64,000 bases of DNA, taken from assembly GCF_900117395.1 (NCBI RefSeq), contig NZ_FPEG01000002.1, forward strand, positions 62,001 through 126,000, given 5' to 3'. The DNA is from Agrococcus sp. Marseille-P2731 (GTDB taxonomy: Bacteria > Actinomycetota > Actinomycetes > Actinomycetales > Microbacteriaceae). Below are positions 31,901 to 39,947 of the stretch, one piece after another. Positions within the stretch are counted from its first letter, which is position 1. The number at the start of each line of letters is the position of its first letter. Below the pieces are notes generated by a model, which was not told the origin of the DNA, did no database searches, and was given only the letters and a program-made list of their open reading frames with translations. A program made the position numbers and the translations under genes.

Positions 31901-32395
31901 CCGACCAAGGCCTTCGACGAGAGCCGCCGCCTCTACGGCGACCTCTCGGTCGTCGACACGATCGACTACCTCTACGGCATGCAGGCCGGCGAGGAGCACC
32001 AGGTCGGCATCGGCCGCGGCGTCACCCTGAACGTCGAGCTCGAGGCGGTCGGCGAGCCCGACGACGACGGCATGGTCACGGTCATGACCGTGCTCAACGG
32101 CCAGCTGCGCCCCGTGTACGTGCGCGACCGCTCCGTGCAGGTCGACAAGCCCCAGGTCGAGAAGGCGGATGCGTCGGTGCCGGGCCAGGTCGCGGCTCCC
32201 TTCGCCGGCGCGGTCACGGTCAAGGTCGCGGAGGGCGACACGCTCGCCGCGGGCGACGCGGTCGCGACGATCGAGGCGATGAAGATGGAGGCGGCGATCA
32301 CGACGCCCGTCGCCGGCACGGTCGAGCGCCTCGCGCTCACCGGCACGACGCCCGTCGAGGCCGGTGACCTCATCGCGGTGGTGAAGCCGGCGTGA
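28991..32395 (+). CDS. pyc: Pyruvate carboxylase
   Basis: 1134 residues from ATG 28991, the full length of single-chain enzymes. Biotin carboxylase domain 1-455 (KLLVANRGEIAIR, GGGGRGMRLV near 165, EMNPRIQVEHT near 295), carboxyltransferase domain about 525-800 (ETTFRDAHQSLLATRVRT near 535, LLRGRNTVGY near 610, KDMAGLL near 708), and biotinyl domain with EAMKMEA near 1096. It carboxylates pyruvate to oxaloacetate to refill the TCA cycle. Its stop overlaps the GTG of the deformylase gene, so the two form an unusual operon. Confidence 0.97.
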   Translation: MFKKLLVANRGEIAIRAFRAANELGIRTVAVYAHEDRNSLHCQKADEAYQIGEPGRPVRAYLSVSEIIRVAKDAGADAIYPGYGFLSENPELSTAAAEAGITFVGPGPSVLAMAGNKVTAKEHAIAAGVPVLRSTPATTDLEVLVAGADEIGFPVFCKAVAGGGGRGMRLVERREDLRDALEAAMREADSAFGDATMFIEQAVVRPRHIEVQILADATGETVHLFERDCSVQRRHQKVVEIAPAPNLSDEQRQALYRDAVAFAKSIGYVNAGTVEFLLDTAGERAGEHVFIEMNPRIQVEHTVTEEITDVDLVGSQIRIAAGETLADLGLLQDQISMHGAALQCRVTTENPADGFRPDTGRITAYRSPGGAGVRLDGGTINPGTEVSPHFDSMLAKVTCRGRDLDTAIRRAHRAVSEFRIRGVASNIPFLLNLLDNEQFRAGDVSTHFIDEHPELTRINPPKDRASKVLSWLADVTVNKPHGSADGVINPAIKLPAIDLEAPAPDGERQRLQELGPQGWADALRQRTSLAVTETTFRDAHQSLLATRVRTADLVAVAPHVARMTPQLLSMEAWGGATYDVALRFLGEDPWERLARIREEMPNIPLQMLLRGRNTVGYTPYPTEVTTAFVEEAAATGIDVFRIFDALNDVDQMRPAIDAVLATGTTVAEVALCYSGDLLDPAEDLYTLDYYLGLAERIVDAGAHVLAIKDMAGLLRAGAASKLVAALRERFDLPVHLHTHDTAGGQLATLLAASAVGVDAVDVASAAMAGTTSQPSLSALVAAVAHTERDTGLSLAAVSDLEPYWEAVRRLYKPFESGLPGPTGRVYHHEIPGGQLSNLRQQAIALGLADDFEKIEDWYAAASRILGRPTKVTPSSKVVGDLALQLVAQGVDPDDFERDPRKYDIPDSVIGFMAGELGDLPGGWPEPFRSKVLEGRDVDISVKPLEPEQAARLEALGVDRQHALNELLFAGPTKAFDESRRLYGDLSVVDTIDYLYGMQAGEEHQVGIGRGVTLNVELEAVGEPDDDGMVTVMTVLNGQLRPVYVRDRSVQVDKPQVEKADASVPGQVAAPFAGAVTVKVAEGDTLAAGDAVATIEAMKMEAAITTPVAGTVERLALTGTTPVEAGDLIAVVKPA

Positions 32396-32883
32396 GCGTC
32401 CGCGAGATCCGCGTCTTCGGCGACCCGGTGCTGCGCGAGCGCGCGACCCCCGTCGACCCGACGGCGCCGGCGACCGCGGCGCTCGTGCAGGATCTGCTCG
32501 ACACCGTGCAGGTGCCCGGCCGAGCCGGCGTCGCCGCGAACCAGATCGGCGTCGCGAAGGCAGCCTTCTCGTTCCTCGTCGACGGGCGGCTCGGGTACGT
32601 GCTCAACCCGCGCATCGACGAGGTGCGCGGCGAGCCCCAGCTGGTCGACGAGGGCTGCCTCTCGGTGCCGGAGCTCGGCTTCCCGACCCCGCGCCATCCC
32701 TACTGCCGCGTCGTCGGCGTCGACCTGGAGGGGCAGGAGCTCGTGCTCGAGGGCGAGGGCCTCATGGCGCAGATGCTGCAGCACGAGGTGGCGCACCTGG
32801 ACGGCAAGCTCTACCTGCAGGCGCTCGAGAAGGAGACGCGCGCGGTCGCGATGGCCGAGGTGCGCAAGGCCTCCTGGTACTGA
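32392..32883 (+). CDS. def: Peptide deformylase
   Basis: 163 residues from GTG 32392, overlapping pyc by 4 bases. The three deformylase motifs are present: GRAGVAANQIGV near 43, EGCLSVPE near 86 (metal Cys) and LQHEVAHLDG near 127 (HExxH). It removes the formyl group from the first methionine of new proteins. With the abundance of leaderless genes in this genome the enzyme has a full load. It may be one of two or more copies. Confidence 0.94.
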   Translation: MSVREIRVFGDPVLRERATPVDPTAPATAALVQDLLDTVQVPGRAGVAANQIGVAKAAFSFLVDGRLGYVLNPRIDEVRGEPQLVDEGCLSVPELGFPTPRHPYCRVVGVDLEGQELVLEGEGLMAQMLQHEVAHLDGKLYLQALEKETRAVAMAEVRKASWY

Positions 32884-32908
32884 CCGCCGCCGGAGGGCAG
32901 CCTGGGTC

Positions 32909-33751
32909 TCATCCCGTCGCCGGCCGCTCGAGGGTGAAGATGCCGTAGCGCATCGCGCCGGTGCGGTACGCGAGGATGAGCCTTGGGAACGACAGGGCGA
33001 AGATGCGGTTGCGACCCTCGCGCGCGAGCTGGCGGGTGTCGCGGTCGACGAAGACCGAGCGCGCGAGCCTGCGGGCGCAGATCGTCCAGGTGCGCGCGAC
33101 CCGGCGGCTGACGTCCTCGTGGTCGAGCACCTCGAAGCCCGCGGCGCGCGCCATCGCCTCATACTCCTCGCGCGTGCCCATCGACGGCAGGCGGCCCTCG
33201 CGGCAGATCGGCTCGAGCAGGTGCCGCACCTTCCAGCCGCTCGCGCCCGTCTCAGCGAGCCACGCGCAGACGACGACGCGGCCGCCAGGGCGCACGACGC
33301 GGTGCGCCTGGGCGAAGAAGCCCGGCTTGTCCTCCATGTGCTCGCTCGACTCGATCGCCCAGGCAGCATCGGCCGAGGCGTCGGGCAAGCCGTTCTCGAG
33401 CCAGTCGCCGACTCGGACGTCGACGCCGTCGACCGGGTGCTGCGCGGCATGCCTGGCCTGCTCGCCGGAGAGCGTGAAGCCGGTGACTCGCACGCCACGA
33501 CGCGACGCGAGGCGACGCGCGGTGCCGCCGTAGCCGCATCCGATGTCGACGCCGGAGTCGCCCGGCGACAGCTGCAACCGGTCGCCGACCGCGTCGACGA
33601 GCGCCTCGACCGCCTCGGTCGGGCTCTCGCGACCCGTCGTCCACAGGCCGTGGTGCACGTGCTCGCCCCACAGGCGCCGGTAGAGCGCGTCGAGCTCGTC
33701 GTAGTGATCGGCGACCGCCGCGGTGTCGGGTGAAGCGTCTGGGACGATCAT
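32909..33751 (-). CDS. SAM-dependent methyltransferase (tocopherol/cyclopropane-synthase-like class)
   Basis: 280 residues from ATG 33751. YDELDALYRRLWGEHVHHGLW near residue 18 and GVDIGCGYGGTARRLA near 70 resemble small-molecule methyltransferases of the gamma-tocopherol and sarcosine types; post-I motif VTGFTLSGEQ and motif II AIESSEHMEDK follow. A basic C-terminal half ends in SFPRLILAYRTGAMRYGIFTLERP-type sequence. Target unknown; a lipid or quinone ring is a fair guess. It lies in the same direction as the acyl-CoA ligase 22 bp upstream of its start and may share its message. Confidence 0.82.
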   Translation of the reverse strand: MIVPDASPDTAAVADHYDELDALYRRLWGEHVHHGLWTTGRESPTEAVEALVDAVGDRLQLSPGDSGVDIGCGYGGTARRLASRRGVRVTGFTLSGEQARHAAQHPVDGVDVRVGDWLENGLPDASADAAWAIESSEHMEDKPGFFAQAHRVVRPGGRVVVCAWLAETGASGWKVRHLLEPICREGRLPSMGTREEYEAMARAAGFEVLDHEDVSRRVARTWTICARRLARSVFVDRDTRQLAREGRNRIFALSFPRLILAYRTGAMRYGIFTLERPATG

Positions 33752-33773
33752 CGACGGGCCCCGGCGGCGCCGG

Positions 33774-35609
33774 TCACTCGCCGACGTCGTGCGCGGTGGA
33801 GTTCGAGGCGTAGATGTCCTCGATCCGGGCCTCGAAGTCCTTCAGGATGTTGTGGCGCTTGATAGACATCTTCGGCGTCAGGTGGCCGTTGGCCTCGATG
33901 AACTCGACGGGGATGATGGCGAACTTGCGCACCGATTCGGCGCGCGAGACCTGCTTGTTCGCGCGCTGGATCGCGGAGCGCACCTCGTCGATGACCGCCG
34001 GGTGCGCCGCGGCCTGCTCGAGCGTCATCGAGGCGTCGTGCCCGTTGTTCTTCAGCCAGGTCGCGAGCATCTCTGCGTCGAGCGTGATGAGCGCGGCGAT
34101 GAACTTGCGCTGGTCGCCCACGATGACCGGCTGCCCGATGATGGTGTTCGAGCGGATCGGATCCTCGAGCACGTTCGGCGCGACGTTCTTGCCCGCCGCC
34201 GTGACGATGATCTCCTTCTTGCGGCCCGTGATGGTGAGGTAGCCGTCGGAGTCGAGCTGGCCGATGTCGCCGGTGTGGAACCAGCCGTCCTCGGTGAACG
34301 ACTCGCGCGTCGCCTCCTCGTTGTTCCAGTAGCCCTGGAACACCGCGAAGCCCTTGCCGAGGATCTCGCCGTCCTCAGCGATCTTGACGCCGTTGCCCGG
34401 CAGCGCGGGGCCGACGGTGCCGATCTTGAACTTCGAGGGCACGTTGACCGTGAGCGGCGCCGTCGTCTCGGTGAGGCCGTAGCCCTCCAGGATGTGGATG
34501 CCGAGCGAGCGGTAGAAGTGCGCGAGGAAGGAGCCGAGCGGGGCAGAGCCCGAGACGGCGTACTTGACGTTGCCGCCGAGCGCCACGCGCAGCTTCTTGA
34601 GCACGAGCGCGTCGAGCGCCGCGAAGCGCAGCTTGAGGCCGAGCGGCACCTTGCCCGCGTCGAGCGCCTTCGAGTGCTCGACGGCAGCCTTGGCGGCCGC
34701 GCGGAAGATGTTGCCCTTGCCGCCGGCCTCGGCCTTCTGCTCGCTCGCGTTGTAGACCTTCTCGAACACGCGCGGCACGGCGAGGAAGAACGAGGGCTTG
34801 AACGACGACATCGCCGGCAGCAGCTTGGTGGTGTCGGCCTGGTGGCCGACGCGCACGCCGGCGGCGACCGCGAGGATCGAGATGAAGCGCGCGAACACGT
34901 GCGCCTGCGTCACGAACAGCAGCGTGGAGGAGCCGGGGGCCACGACCTCGGCCATCTCGACCTTCGCGTTGCGGCACAGCTCGACGAAGTTCGAGTGGGT
35001 GAGGATCGTGCCCTTGGGGCGGCCGGTCGAGCCCGAGGTGTAGATGAGGGTCGCGAGGTCGCTGCCGACCGCTGCTCGGCGGCGGGTGTCGATCTCGTCG
35101 TCCGAGACCTCCTTGCCCTGCTCGACGAGGCGATCGAGGTCGCCGCGGTCGATGCGCCAGACGTCGGCGACGGCGGGCAGGTCGCCGTGCGCCTCGTCGA
35201 AGCGCGATACCAGGTCGGCGTCCTCGAGGATCACGCGCGTGGCACCGCTGTCGGAGAGGATCCACTGGATCTGCGAGGGTGCGGAGGTCTCGTAGACCGG
35301 CACCATGTGCGCCCCGGCGTAGAAGAGCGCGAAGTCGACGAGCGAGAACTCGTAGCGCACCTTGCACATGAAGCCCACGGCGTCGCCCGGCTGCACGCCC
35401 GCCGCGACGAAGCCCTTGGCCAGCTCGACCACGCGCCGACGGAACTCGGTGGCGGAGATGTCCCGCCAGCCCTCGCCGTCGGGGACGGAGAACAGTGCGA
35501 GCTCCGGATGCGCGGCGACGGTGTCCTCGAGGAGGTCCGTGATGTTCGCGTCCGGGTCGGGGGCGACGACAGGAGGGATGACACCCTCGGGGGCGGTGAA
35601 CTGAGGCAC
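33774..35609 (-). CDS. Long-chain fatty-acid-CoA ligase (FadD15 type)
   Basis: 611 residues from GTG 35609, preceded by AAGGAG at good spacing. ATP-binding TLIYTSGSTGRPKG near 190, GYGLTETTAP near 376, GWFHTGDIGQLDSDGYL near 443 and GRKKEIIVTAAGKNVAP near 460, with a C-terminal lid and lysine. The size and the ETSAPSQIQWIL segment fit the long-chain (FadD15/FACL) group that activates fatty acids for membrane lipids or oxidation. TAGACT at 35643-35648 (minus strand) is the probable -10. Divergent from plsC, which uses acyl groups for phosphatidate, so the pair may be related in function. Confidence 0.93.
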   Translation of the reverse strand: MPQFTAPEGVIPPVVAPDPDANITDLLEDTVAAHPELALFSVPDGEGWRDISATEFRRRVVELAKGFVAAGVQPGDAVGFMCKVRYEFSLVDFALFYAGAHMVPVYETSAPSQIQWILSDSGATRVILEDADLVSRFDEAHGDLPAVADVWRIDRGDLDRLVEQGKEVSDDEIDTRRRAAVGSDLATLIYTSGSTGRPKGTILTHSNFVELCRNAKVEMAEVVAPGSSTLLFVTQAHVFARFISILAVAAGVRVGHQADTTKLLPAMSSFKPSFFLAVPRVFEKVYNASEQKAEAGGKGNIFRAAAKAAVEHSKALDAGKVPLGLKLRFAALDALVLKKLRVALGGNVKYAVSGSAPLGSFLAHFYRSLGIHILEGYGLTETTAPLTVNVPSKFKIGTVGPALPGNGVKIAEDGEILGKGFAVFQGYWNNEEATRESFTEDGWFHTGDIGQLDSDGYLTITGRKKEIIVTAAGKNVAPNVLEDPIRSNTIIGQPVIVGDQRKFIAALITLDAEMLATWLKNNGHDASMTLEQAAAHPAVIDEVRSAIQRANKQVSRAESVRKFAIIPVEFIEANGHLTPKMSIKRHNILKDFEARIEDIYASNSTAHDVGE

Positions 35610-35709
35610 TGGGACTCCTTCGGCGTTCGTGCGTTGTGCGTCAGTCTAGGGTCGGACGTGCCGAGGATCCCTCACGGCGCGCATGTCCGTCGAGCGCACC
35701 GCGCTGCCC

Positions 35710-35715
35710 TAGGCT
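35710..35715 (+). promoter_or_regulatory. -10 element (TAGGCT) of the plsC gene
   Basis: TAGGCT lies 21 bases before the ATG at 35737, giving a short leader with GAGGAGG. Confidence 0.55.
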
Positions 35716-35736
35716 CGATGCACCGAGGAGGTGACG

Positions 35737-36444
35737 ATGATCTACTGGTTGCTGCGGCACTGGGTGGTCGGTCCGTACATGACGCGGGTGTTCCGCCCGT
35801 GGGTGGTCGGGCTCGACAACCTGCCTGAGCAGGGCGGCGCCATCATCGCCGGCAATCACCTCTCGGTCATCGACTCCTTCCTGATGCCGCTGGCGCTCGA
35901 CCGTCGCGTCTACTTCCTCGCGAAGTCCGACTACTTCGACGGCACGGGGATCAAGGGCAAGCTCATCCGCTGGTTCTTCCTCGCCATCGGCCAGCTGCCG
36001 ATCGACCGCTCCGGTGGTGAGCGCAGCTCGCAGAGCCTGAACGCCGCGCTCGAGAAGCTGCAGGACGGCCAGCTCATCGGCATCTACCCCGAGGGCACCC
36101 GCAGCCCCGACGGCAAGCTCTACCGCGGCCGCACCGGCGTCGCCCGCATGGTCCTCGACGCGCGCGTGCCCGTCGTCCCGTGCGTGATGGTCGACACCGA
36201 GAAGATCATGCCCATCGGCCGCCGACTGCCGCGCGTGGGGCGCATCGGCATGATCTTCGGCGAGCCGATCGACTTCTCCCGCTACTACAACCTCGAGGGC
36301 GACCGCTTCGTGCTGCGCTCCATCACCGACGAGATCATGGTGAGCCTCAACCGGCTCTCCGATCAGGAGTACGTCGACGTCTACGCCTCGAGCGTGAAGG
36401 CGCGCGTCGAGGCGGAGCGCAAGGCGCTCGCCGCGCGCCGCTGA
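35737..36444 (+). CDS. plsC: 1-acyl-sn-glycerol-3-phosphate acyltransferase (PlsC family)
   Basis: 235 residues from ATG 35737, chosen over GTG 35731 because GAGGAGG gives proper spacing only to the ATG. Acyltransferase block I is NHLSVIDS (His-x5-Asp, near 47), block III YPEGTRSPDG near 122, and the substrate-pocket segment ARMVLDARVPVVPCVM follows. It adds the second acyl chain to lysophosphatidate at the membrane. In M. tuberculosis a PlsC-like gene also precedes the class II DAHP synthase region. Confidence 0.92.
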   Translation: MIYWLLRHWVVGPYMTRVFRPWVVGLDNLPEQGGAIIAGNHLSVIDSFLMPLALDRRVYFLAKSDYFDGTGIKGKLIRWFFLAIGQLPIDRSGGERSSQSLNAALEKLQDGQLIGIYPEGTRSPDGKLYRGRTGVARMVLDARVPVVPCVMVDTEKIMPIGRRLPRVGRIGMIFGEPIDFSRYYNLEGDRFVLRSITDEIMVSLNRLSDQEYVDVYASSVKARVEAERKALAARR

Positions 36445-36459
36445 CGCATCCCATCTCAG

Positions 36460-36465
36460 TAGACT
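36460..36465 (+). promoter_or_regulatory. -10 element (TAGACT) of the DAHP synthase gene
   Basis: TAGACT lies 40 bases before the start, giving a leader that contains the hairpin at 36471-36488. Confidence 0.55.
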
Positions 36466-36470
36466 GACCC

Positions 36471-36488
36471 GCGGCGCACTCGCGCCGC
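36471..36488 (+). promoter_or_regulatory. Perfect hairpin in the DAHP synthase leader
   Basis: GCGGCGC-ACTC-GCGCCGC, a 7-bp perfect stem with a four-base loop, would start a base or two after the transcription start. It may stabilise the message. No leader peptide with Trp/Phe/Tyr codons is visible. Confidence 0.45.
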
Positions 36489-36505
36489 TGAGCATTGAGG
36501 CATGC

Positions 36506-37903
36506 ATGACTGACACGATGGCCACGCCCGAGATGACCGGGAGCGGCGCCGCCGACCCCGTCTCGATCGAACGGGGCCTCGACGCCTATCGCGCGCTGCC
36601 GATCAAGCAGCAGCCCGCGTGGCTCGACGAGGCGGCCATCGACCGGGTGCGCCGCGAGCTGCGCAGCGCACCGCCGCTCGTCTTCGCCGGCGAGGTCGAC
36701 CAGCTGCGCGACCGCCTCGCGGCTGCCGCGCGCGGCGAGGCGTTCCTGCTGCAGGGCGGCGACTGCGCCGAGACCTTCGCCGGTGCCACCGCCGACAACA
36801 TCCGCAACCGGGTGAAGACCATCCTCCAGATGGCGGTCGTGCTCACCTACGGTGCCGCGATGCCCGTCATCAAGATGGGGCGGATGGCCGGCCAGTTCGC
36901 GAAGCCGCGCTCGAGCGACACCGAGACGCGCGGCGACCTGACGCTGCCCGCCTACCGCGGCGACATCGTCAACGGCTACGACTTCACCCCCGAGTCTCGT
37001 GCCGCCGACCCCGAGCGCATCCTGCGGGGCTACCACATGGCCGTCTCGACGCTCAACCTCGTGCGCGCCTTCACGCAGGGTGGCTTCGCCGACCTGCGGC
37101 AGGTGCACTCCTGGAACAAGGGCTTCGCGCAGAACCCCTCGTTCGCGCGCTACGAGGCGCTCGCAGGCGAGATCGATCGCGCCGTGCGCTTCATGGAGGC
37201 GGCGGGCGCGAACTTCGACGAGCTGAAGGGCGTCGAGTTCTTCACCGGCCACGAGGGCCTGCTGATGGACTACGAGCGCCCGATGACGCGCATCGACTCG
37301 CGCACCGGCCTCGCGTACAACACCTCGAGCCACTTCCAGTGGATCGGCGAGCGCACGCGCGAGCTCGACGGCGCGCACGTCGACTTCTTCTCGCGGGTGC
37401 GCAACCCGATCGGCGTGAAGCTCGGCCCGACCACGACGCCCGCTGACATGGAGGCGCTCGTCGACAGGCTCGACCCCGATCGCGAGCCCGGCCGCCTGAC
37501 CTTCATCACGCGCATGGGCGCCGGCCGCATCCGCGACGTGCTCCCCGGCCTGCTCGAGGCGTCGAAGTCGCTCGAGTCGACGCCGCTGTGGGTCACCGAC
37601 CCGATGCACGGCAACGGCATCACGACGAAGAACGGCTACAAGTCGCGCCGCTTCGACGATGTCGTGGATGAGGTGCGCGGCTTCTTCGAGGCGCACAAGC
37701 AGGTGGGCACCTTCCCGGGCGGCATCCACGTCGAGCTCACGGGCGATGACGTCACCGAGTGCCTCGGCGGCTCGGAGGCCATCGACGAGCTCGCGCTCGA
37801 GAGCCGCTACGAGTCGCTCTGCGACCCCCGCCTCAACCACATGCAGTCGCTCGAGCTGGCGTTCCTCGTCGCCGAGGAGCTGCGCGCCGCCTCGCGCGCG
37901 TAG
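36506..37903 (+). CDS. aroG: 3-deoxy-7-phosphoheptulonate synthase, class II
   Basis: 465 residues from ATG 36506. Plant/mycobacterial class II marks: LLQGGDCAETFAG near 87 (catalytic Cys), KMGRMAGQFAKPRSSDTE near 130, WVTDPMHGNG near 362 and EVRGFFEAHK near 390. It condenses phosphoenolpyruvate and erythrose 4-phosphate at the head of the shikimate pathway. The M. tuberculosis orthologue (Rv2178c) also neighbours pknL, and the order aroG-pknL-Rv2175c-like-prenyl synthase is kept here. Its leader carries a strong hairpin. Confidence 0.95.
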   Translation: MTDTMATPEMTGSGAADPVSIERGLDAYRALPIKQQPAWLDEAAIDRVRRELRSAPPLVFAGEVDQLRDRLAAAARGEAFLLQGGDCAETFAGATADNIRNRVKTILQMAVVLTYGAAMPVIKMGRMAGQFAKPRSSDTETRGDLTLPAYRGDIVNGYDFTPESRAADPERILRGYHMAVSTLNLVRAFTQGGFADLRQVHSWNKGFAQNPSFARYEALAGEIDRAVRFMEAAGANFDELKGVEFFTGHEGLLMDYERPMTRIDSRTGLAYNTSSHFQWIGERTRELDGAHVDFFSRVRNPIGVKLGPTTTPADMEALVDRLDPDREPGRLTFITRMGAGRIRDVLPGLLEASKSLESTPLWVTDPMHGNGITTKNGYKSRRFDDVVDEVRGFFEAHKQVGTFPGGIHVELTGDDVTECLGGSEAIDELALESRYESLCDPRLNHMQSLELAFLVAEELRAASRA

Positions 37904-37936
37904 CGGCGGGCCGCTCGTCCGAGGTGCGCGGGGCGG

Positions 37937-39856
37937 CTAGAAGGTCGCGGTGACGACGACGGTCGAGTCGACCTCGACCATCGTGCCCGCCTCGGTCTCC
38001 TGCGAGACGATGTCCATGCCCGGCACGCCCCAGAGCTGCTCGGGGATGCTCGTCTGCAGGTCGGGGACCAGGCGTGCGTCGCGCAGCGTCTGCAGGGCCT
38101 CCTCGACCGGCAGGCCCACCACCTCCGGCACCTCGACGAGCTCGGGACCGAGCGAGACGACGCCCGAGATCGTGGCGCCCTGCCGCACCGCGCCGTCGGG
38201 CACGGCGACGCTGATGAGGTGGCCGACGGGCACCTCGGTGGAGTGCTCCTCGGCGGAGAAGTCGGCGACGAGCCGGGCGGCCTCGAGGGCCGCGCGCGCC
38301 TCGTCGGCGCTCTGGCCGGCCGCCACCGGGACGGGACCGAGCGAGACCCGCAGCGCGATCGCGGAGCGCTCCTCGAGCGTCTCGAGCTCGGCGATGGGCG
38401 TGCCGTCGGCGAAGCCGGCCATGACCGTGCCTGCGTCGCTCGAGTCGAAGAGCCGGTCGACCTCGTCGGCGACCGAGAACTCGGCCTCCTCGATCGCGGT
38501 GCGCGCCTGCTCCTCCTGCATGCCGGCGACCTCCGGCAGCGGCAGCTGCCGACGCCCGGAGGAGAGCACGAGCTGCACGCTCTCGCCCCTGCTGAGCACC
38601 GTGCCCGCGGGCGGAGAGGTGTGCAGCGCCGTGCCGCTCGGCACGTCGTAGTCGGGCTCCTCGACGGCCTCCGAGACGTCGATGCCCTGATCGGCCAGCA
38701 GCGCGACGGCCGAGTCGCGGCTCTCGCCCGCGACCTCCGGCACCGTCGTGTCGCCCCCGGGTCCCAGGTTGAACCACCAGCCGACGCCCGCAGCCACCAG
38801 CGCACCGAGGAGCACGAGCGCGAGCCACAGGATGCCTCGCCGCCGTCGCACGGTGACCCGGCGAGAGAGCGCGGTCGTCGCGACGCCATCGCCGGCGTCC
38901 TGCACGACCTCCGGCTCGGCGACCATGGGCCGCCGCTGGCGCTTCGGCCGCTCGATGACGGTCGTCGATCGGTCGTCCTCCGTCAGGAACGGCAGCACGG
39001 TCGTCGGGGTGTCGATGCCGCGCGCGCGGATCGCGTGCACCTCTGCGAGCATCTCGCCCGCGTCGGCTGGTCGCAGGTTGGCATCGCGCTGCGTCGCCCA
39101 GTGCACGAGGCCGTCGAGGGCCTCGGGGATGCCGCTCGCGGCGCTCGAGGGCAGCGGCACCTCGTCGTTGGCGTGCTGGAAGGCGATCTGCATCGGCTCG
39201 TCGCCCGTGAACGGCTGCGTGCCGGTCAGCATCTCGAAGAGCATGATGCCGACCGCGTAGATGTCGCTGCGGGCATCGGCGATGCCGCGCGTGACGAGCT
39301 CGGGGGAGAGGTAGGCGATCGTGCCGAGCAGCGCCTTGCCGGTCGCGGTGTTGGCGGTGGCAGCGCGCGCCAGCCCGAAGTCGCCGATCTTGATGCGCCC
39401 GTCGTGCGCGAGCAGGATGTTCTCGGGCTTCAGGTCGCGGTGCACGATGCCGGCGCGGTGCGCCGCCGCGAGGCCGGCGAGCACGGCTTCGAGCACGTCG
39501 AGCGACTGCTCCGGCGTGATGCGGCCGCGCTCGGCCAGCAGGTCGCGCAGGGTGATGGACGGGACGAGCTCCATGATCAGCCAGGCGAGCTCACCCTCCT
39601 CGCCCTGGTCGTAGGTGTTGACGACGTTCGGGTGGGCGAGCCTCGCGGCGGCCTTCGCCTCCTGGATGAAGCGCTCGCGGAAGTCGGGGTCGTCGCCCAG
39701 GTGCGGGTGCATGACCTTGACGGCGACCTTCCGGTCGAGCCGCAGGTCGACGCCCTCGTAGACGCTCGCCATGCCACCGCGCGCGATCCGGTCGCCGACC
39801 TCGTACCGACGATCGATCGTCCGCCCGATGACGGGGTCGCGGGAGTCGGCAGTCAC
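37937..39856 (-). CDS. pknL: PknL-type Ser/Thr kinase with four PASTA domains
   Basis: 639 residues from GTG 39856 (TAGTCT 6 bases upstream). Kinase domain 13-275: IARGGMASVYEG, HRDLKPENILL near 135, GDFGLA near 157, GTIAYLSPEL near 178. Juxtamembrane linker with Thr-rich stretch, one membrane helix near 342-364, then four PASTA repeats to the end (starting about 372, 437, 510 and 572), each ending in a V-x-L-S-G type strand. PASTA modules bind muropeptides or lipid II, so the kinase should couple wall state to growth. M. tuberculosis PknL, in the same gene order, lacks these modules. Partner substrate is probably the next gene. Confidence 0.93.
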   Translation of the reverse strand: MTADSRDPVIGRTIDRRYEVGDRIARGGMASVYEGVDLRLDRKVAVKVMHPHLGDDPDFRERFIQEAKAAARLAHPNVVNTYDQGEEGELAWLIMELVPSITLRDLLAERGRITPEQSLDVLEAVLAGLAAAHRAGIVHRDLKPENILLAHDGRIKIGDFGLARAATANTATGKALLGTIAYLSPELVTRGIADARSDIYAVGIMLFEMLTGTQPFTGDEPMQIAFQHANDEVPLPSSAASGIPEALDGLVHWATQRDANLRPADAGEMLAEVHAIRARGIDTPTTVLPFLTEDDRSTTVIERPKRQRRPMVAEPEVVQDAGDGVATTALSRRVTVRRRRGILWLALVLLGALVAAGVGWWFNLGPGGDTTVPEVAGESRDSAVALLADQGIDVSEAVEEPDYDVPSGTALHTSPPAGTVLSRGESVQLVLSSGRRQLPLPEVAGMQEEQARTAIEEAEFSVADEVDRLFDSSDAGTVMAGFADGTPIAELETLEERSAIALRVSLGPVPVAAGQSADEARAALEAARLVADFSAEEHSTEVPVGHLISVAVPDGAVRQGATISGVVSLGPELVEVPEVVGLPVEEALQTLRDARLVPDLQTSIPEQLWGVPGMDIVSQETEAGTMVEVDSTVVVTATF

Positions 39857-39862
39857 GCAGCG

Positions 39863-39868
39863 AGACTA
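39863..39868 (-). promoter_or_regulatory. -10 element (TAGTCT), leaderless promoter of pknL
   Basis: On the minus strand TAGTCT-CGCTGC-GTG. Confidence 0.65.
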
Positions 39869-39935
39869 GGCGCTGCGCGGCCGGAAGCCGGTGCTCCACG
39901 CCGTCTGCGGCGCGACATGCCGCCCGTGGGCACGG

Positions 39936-39941
39936 CATGAT
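39936..39941 (+). promoter_or_regulatory. -10 element (CATGAT), leaderless promoter of the Rv2175c-like gene
   Basis: CATGAT-GGATGC-GTG, with the start codon at 39948. Confidence 0.6.
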
Positions 39942-39947
39942 GGATGC

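Noticed and set aside
28133-31999. Open minus-strand frame of 1288 codons
   Set aside because: Antisense to pyruvate carboxylase and overlapping parA; its composition (His, Arg, Asp, Val, Glu) is that of a GC-rich shadow frame.
36448-36505. Attenuator leader peptide for DAHP synthase
   Set aside because: No short frame with aromatic codons is present in the leader.
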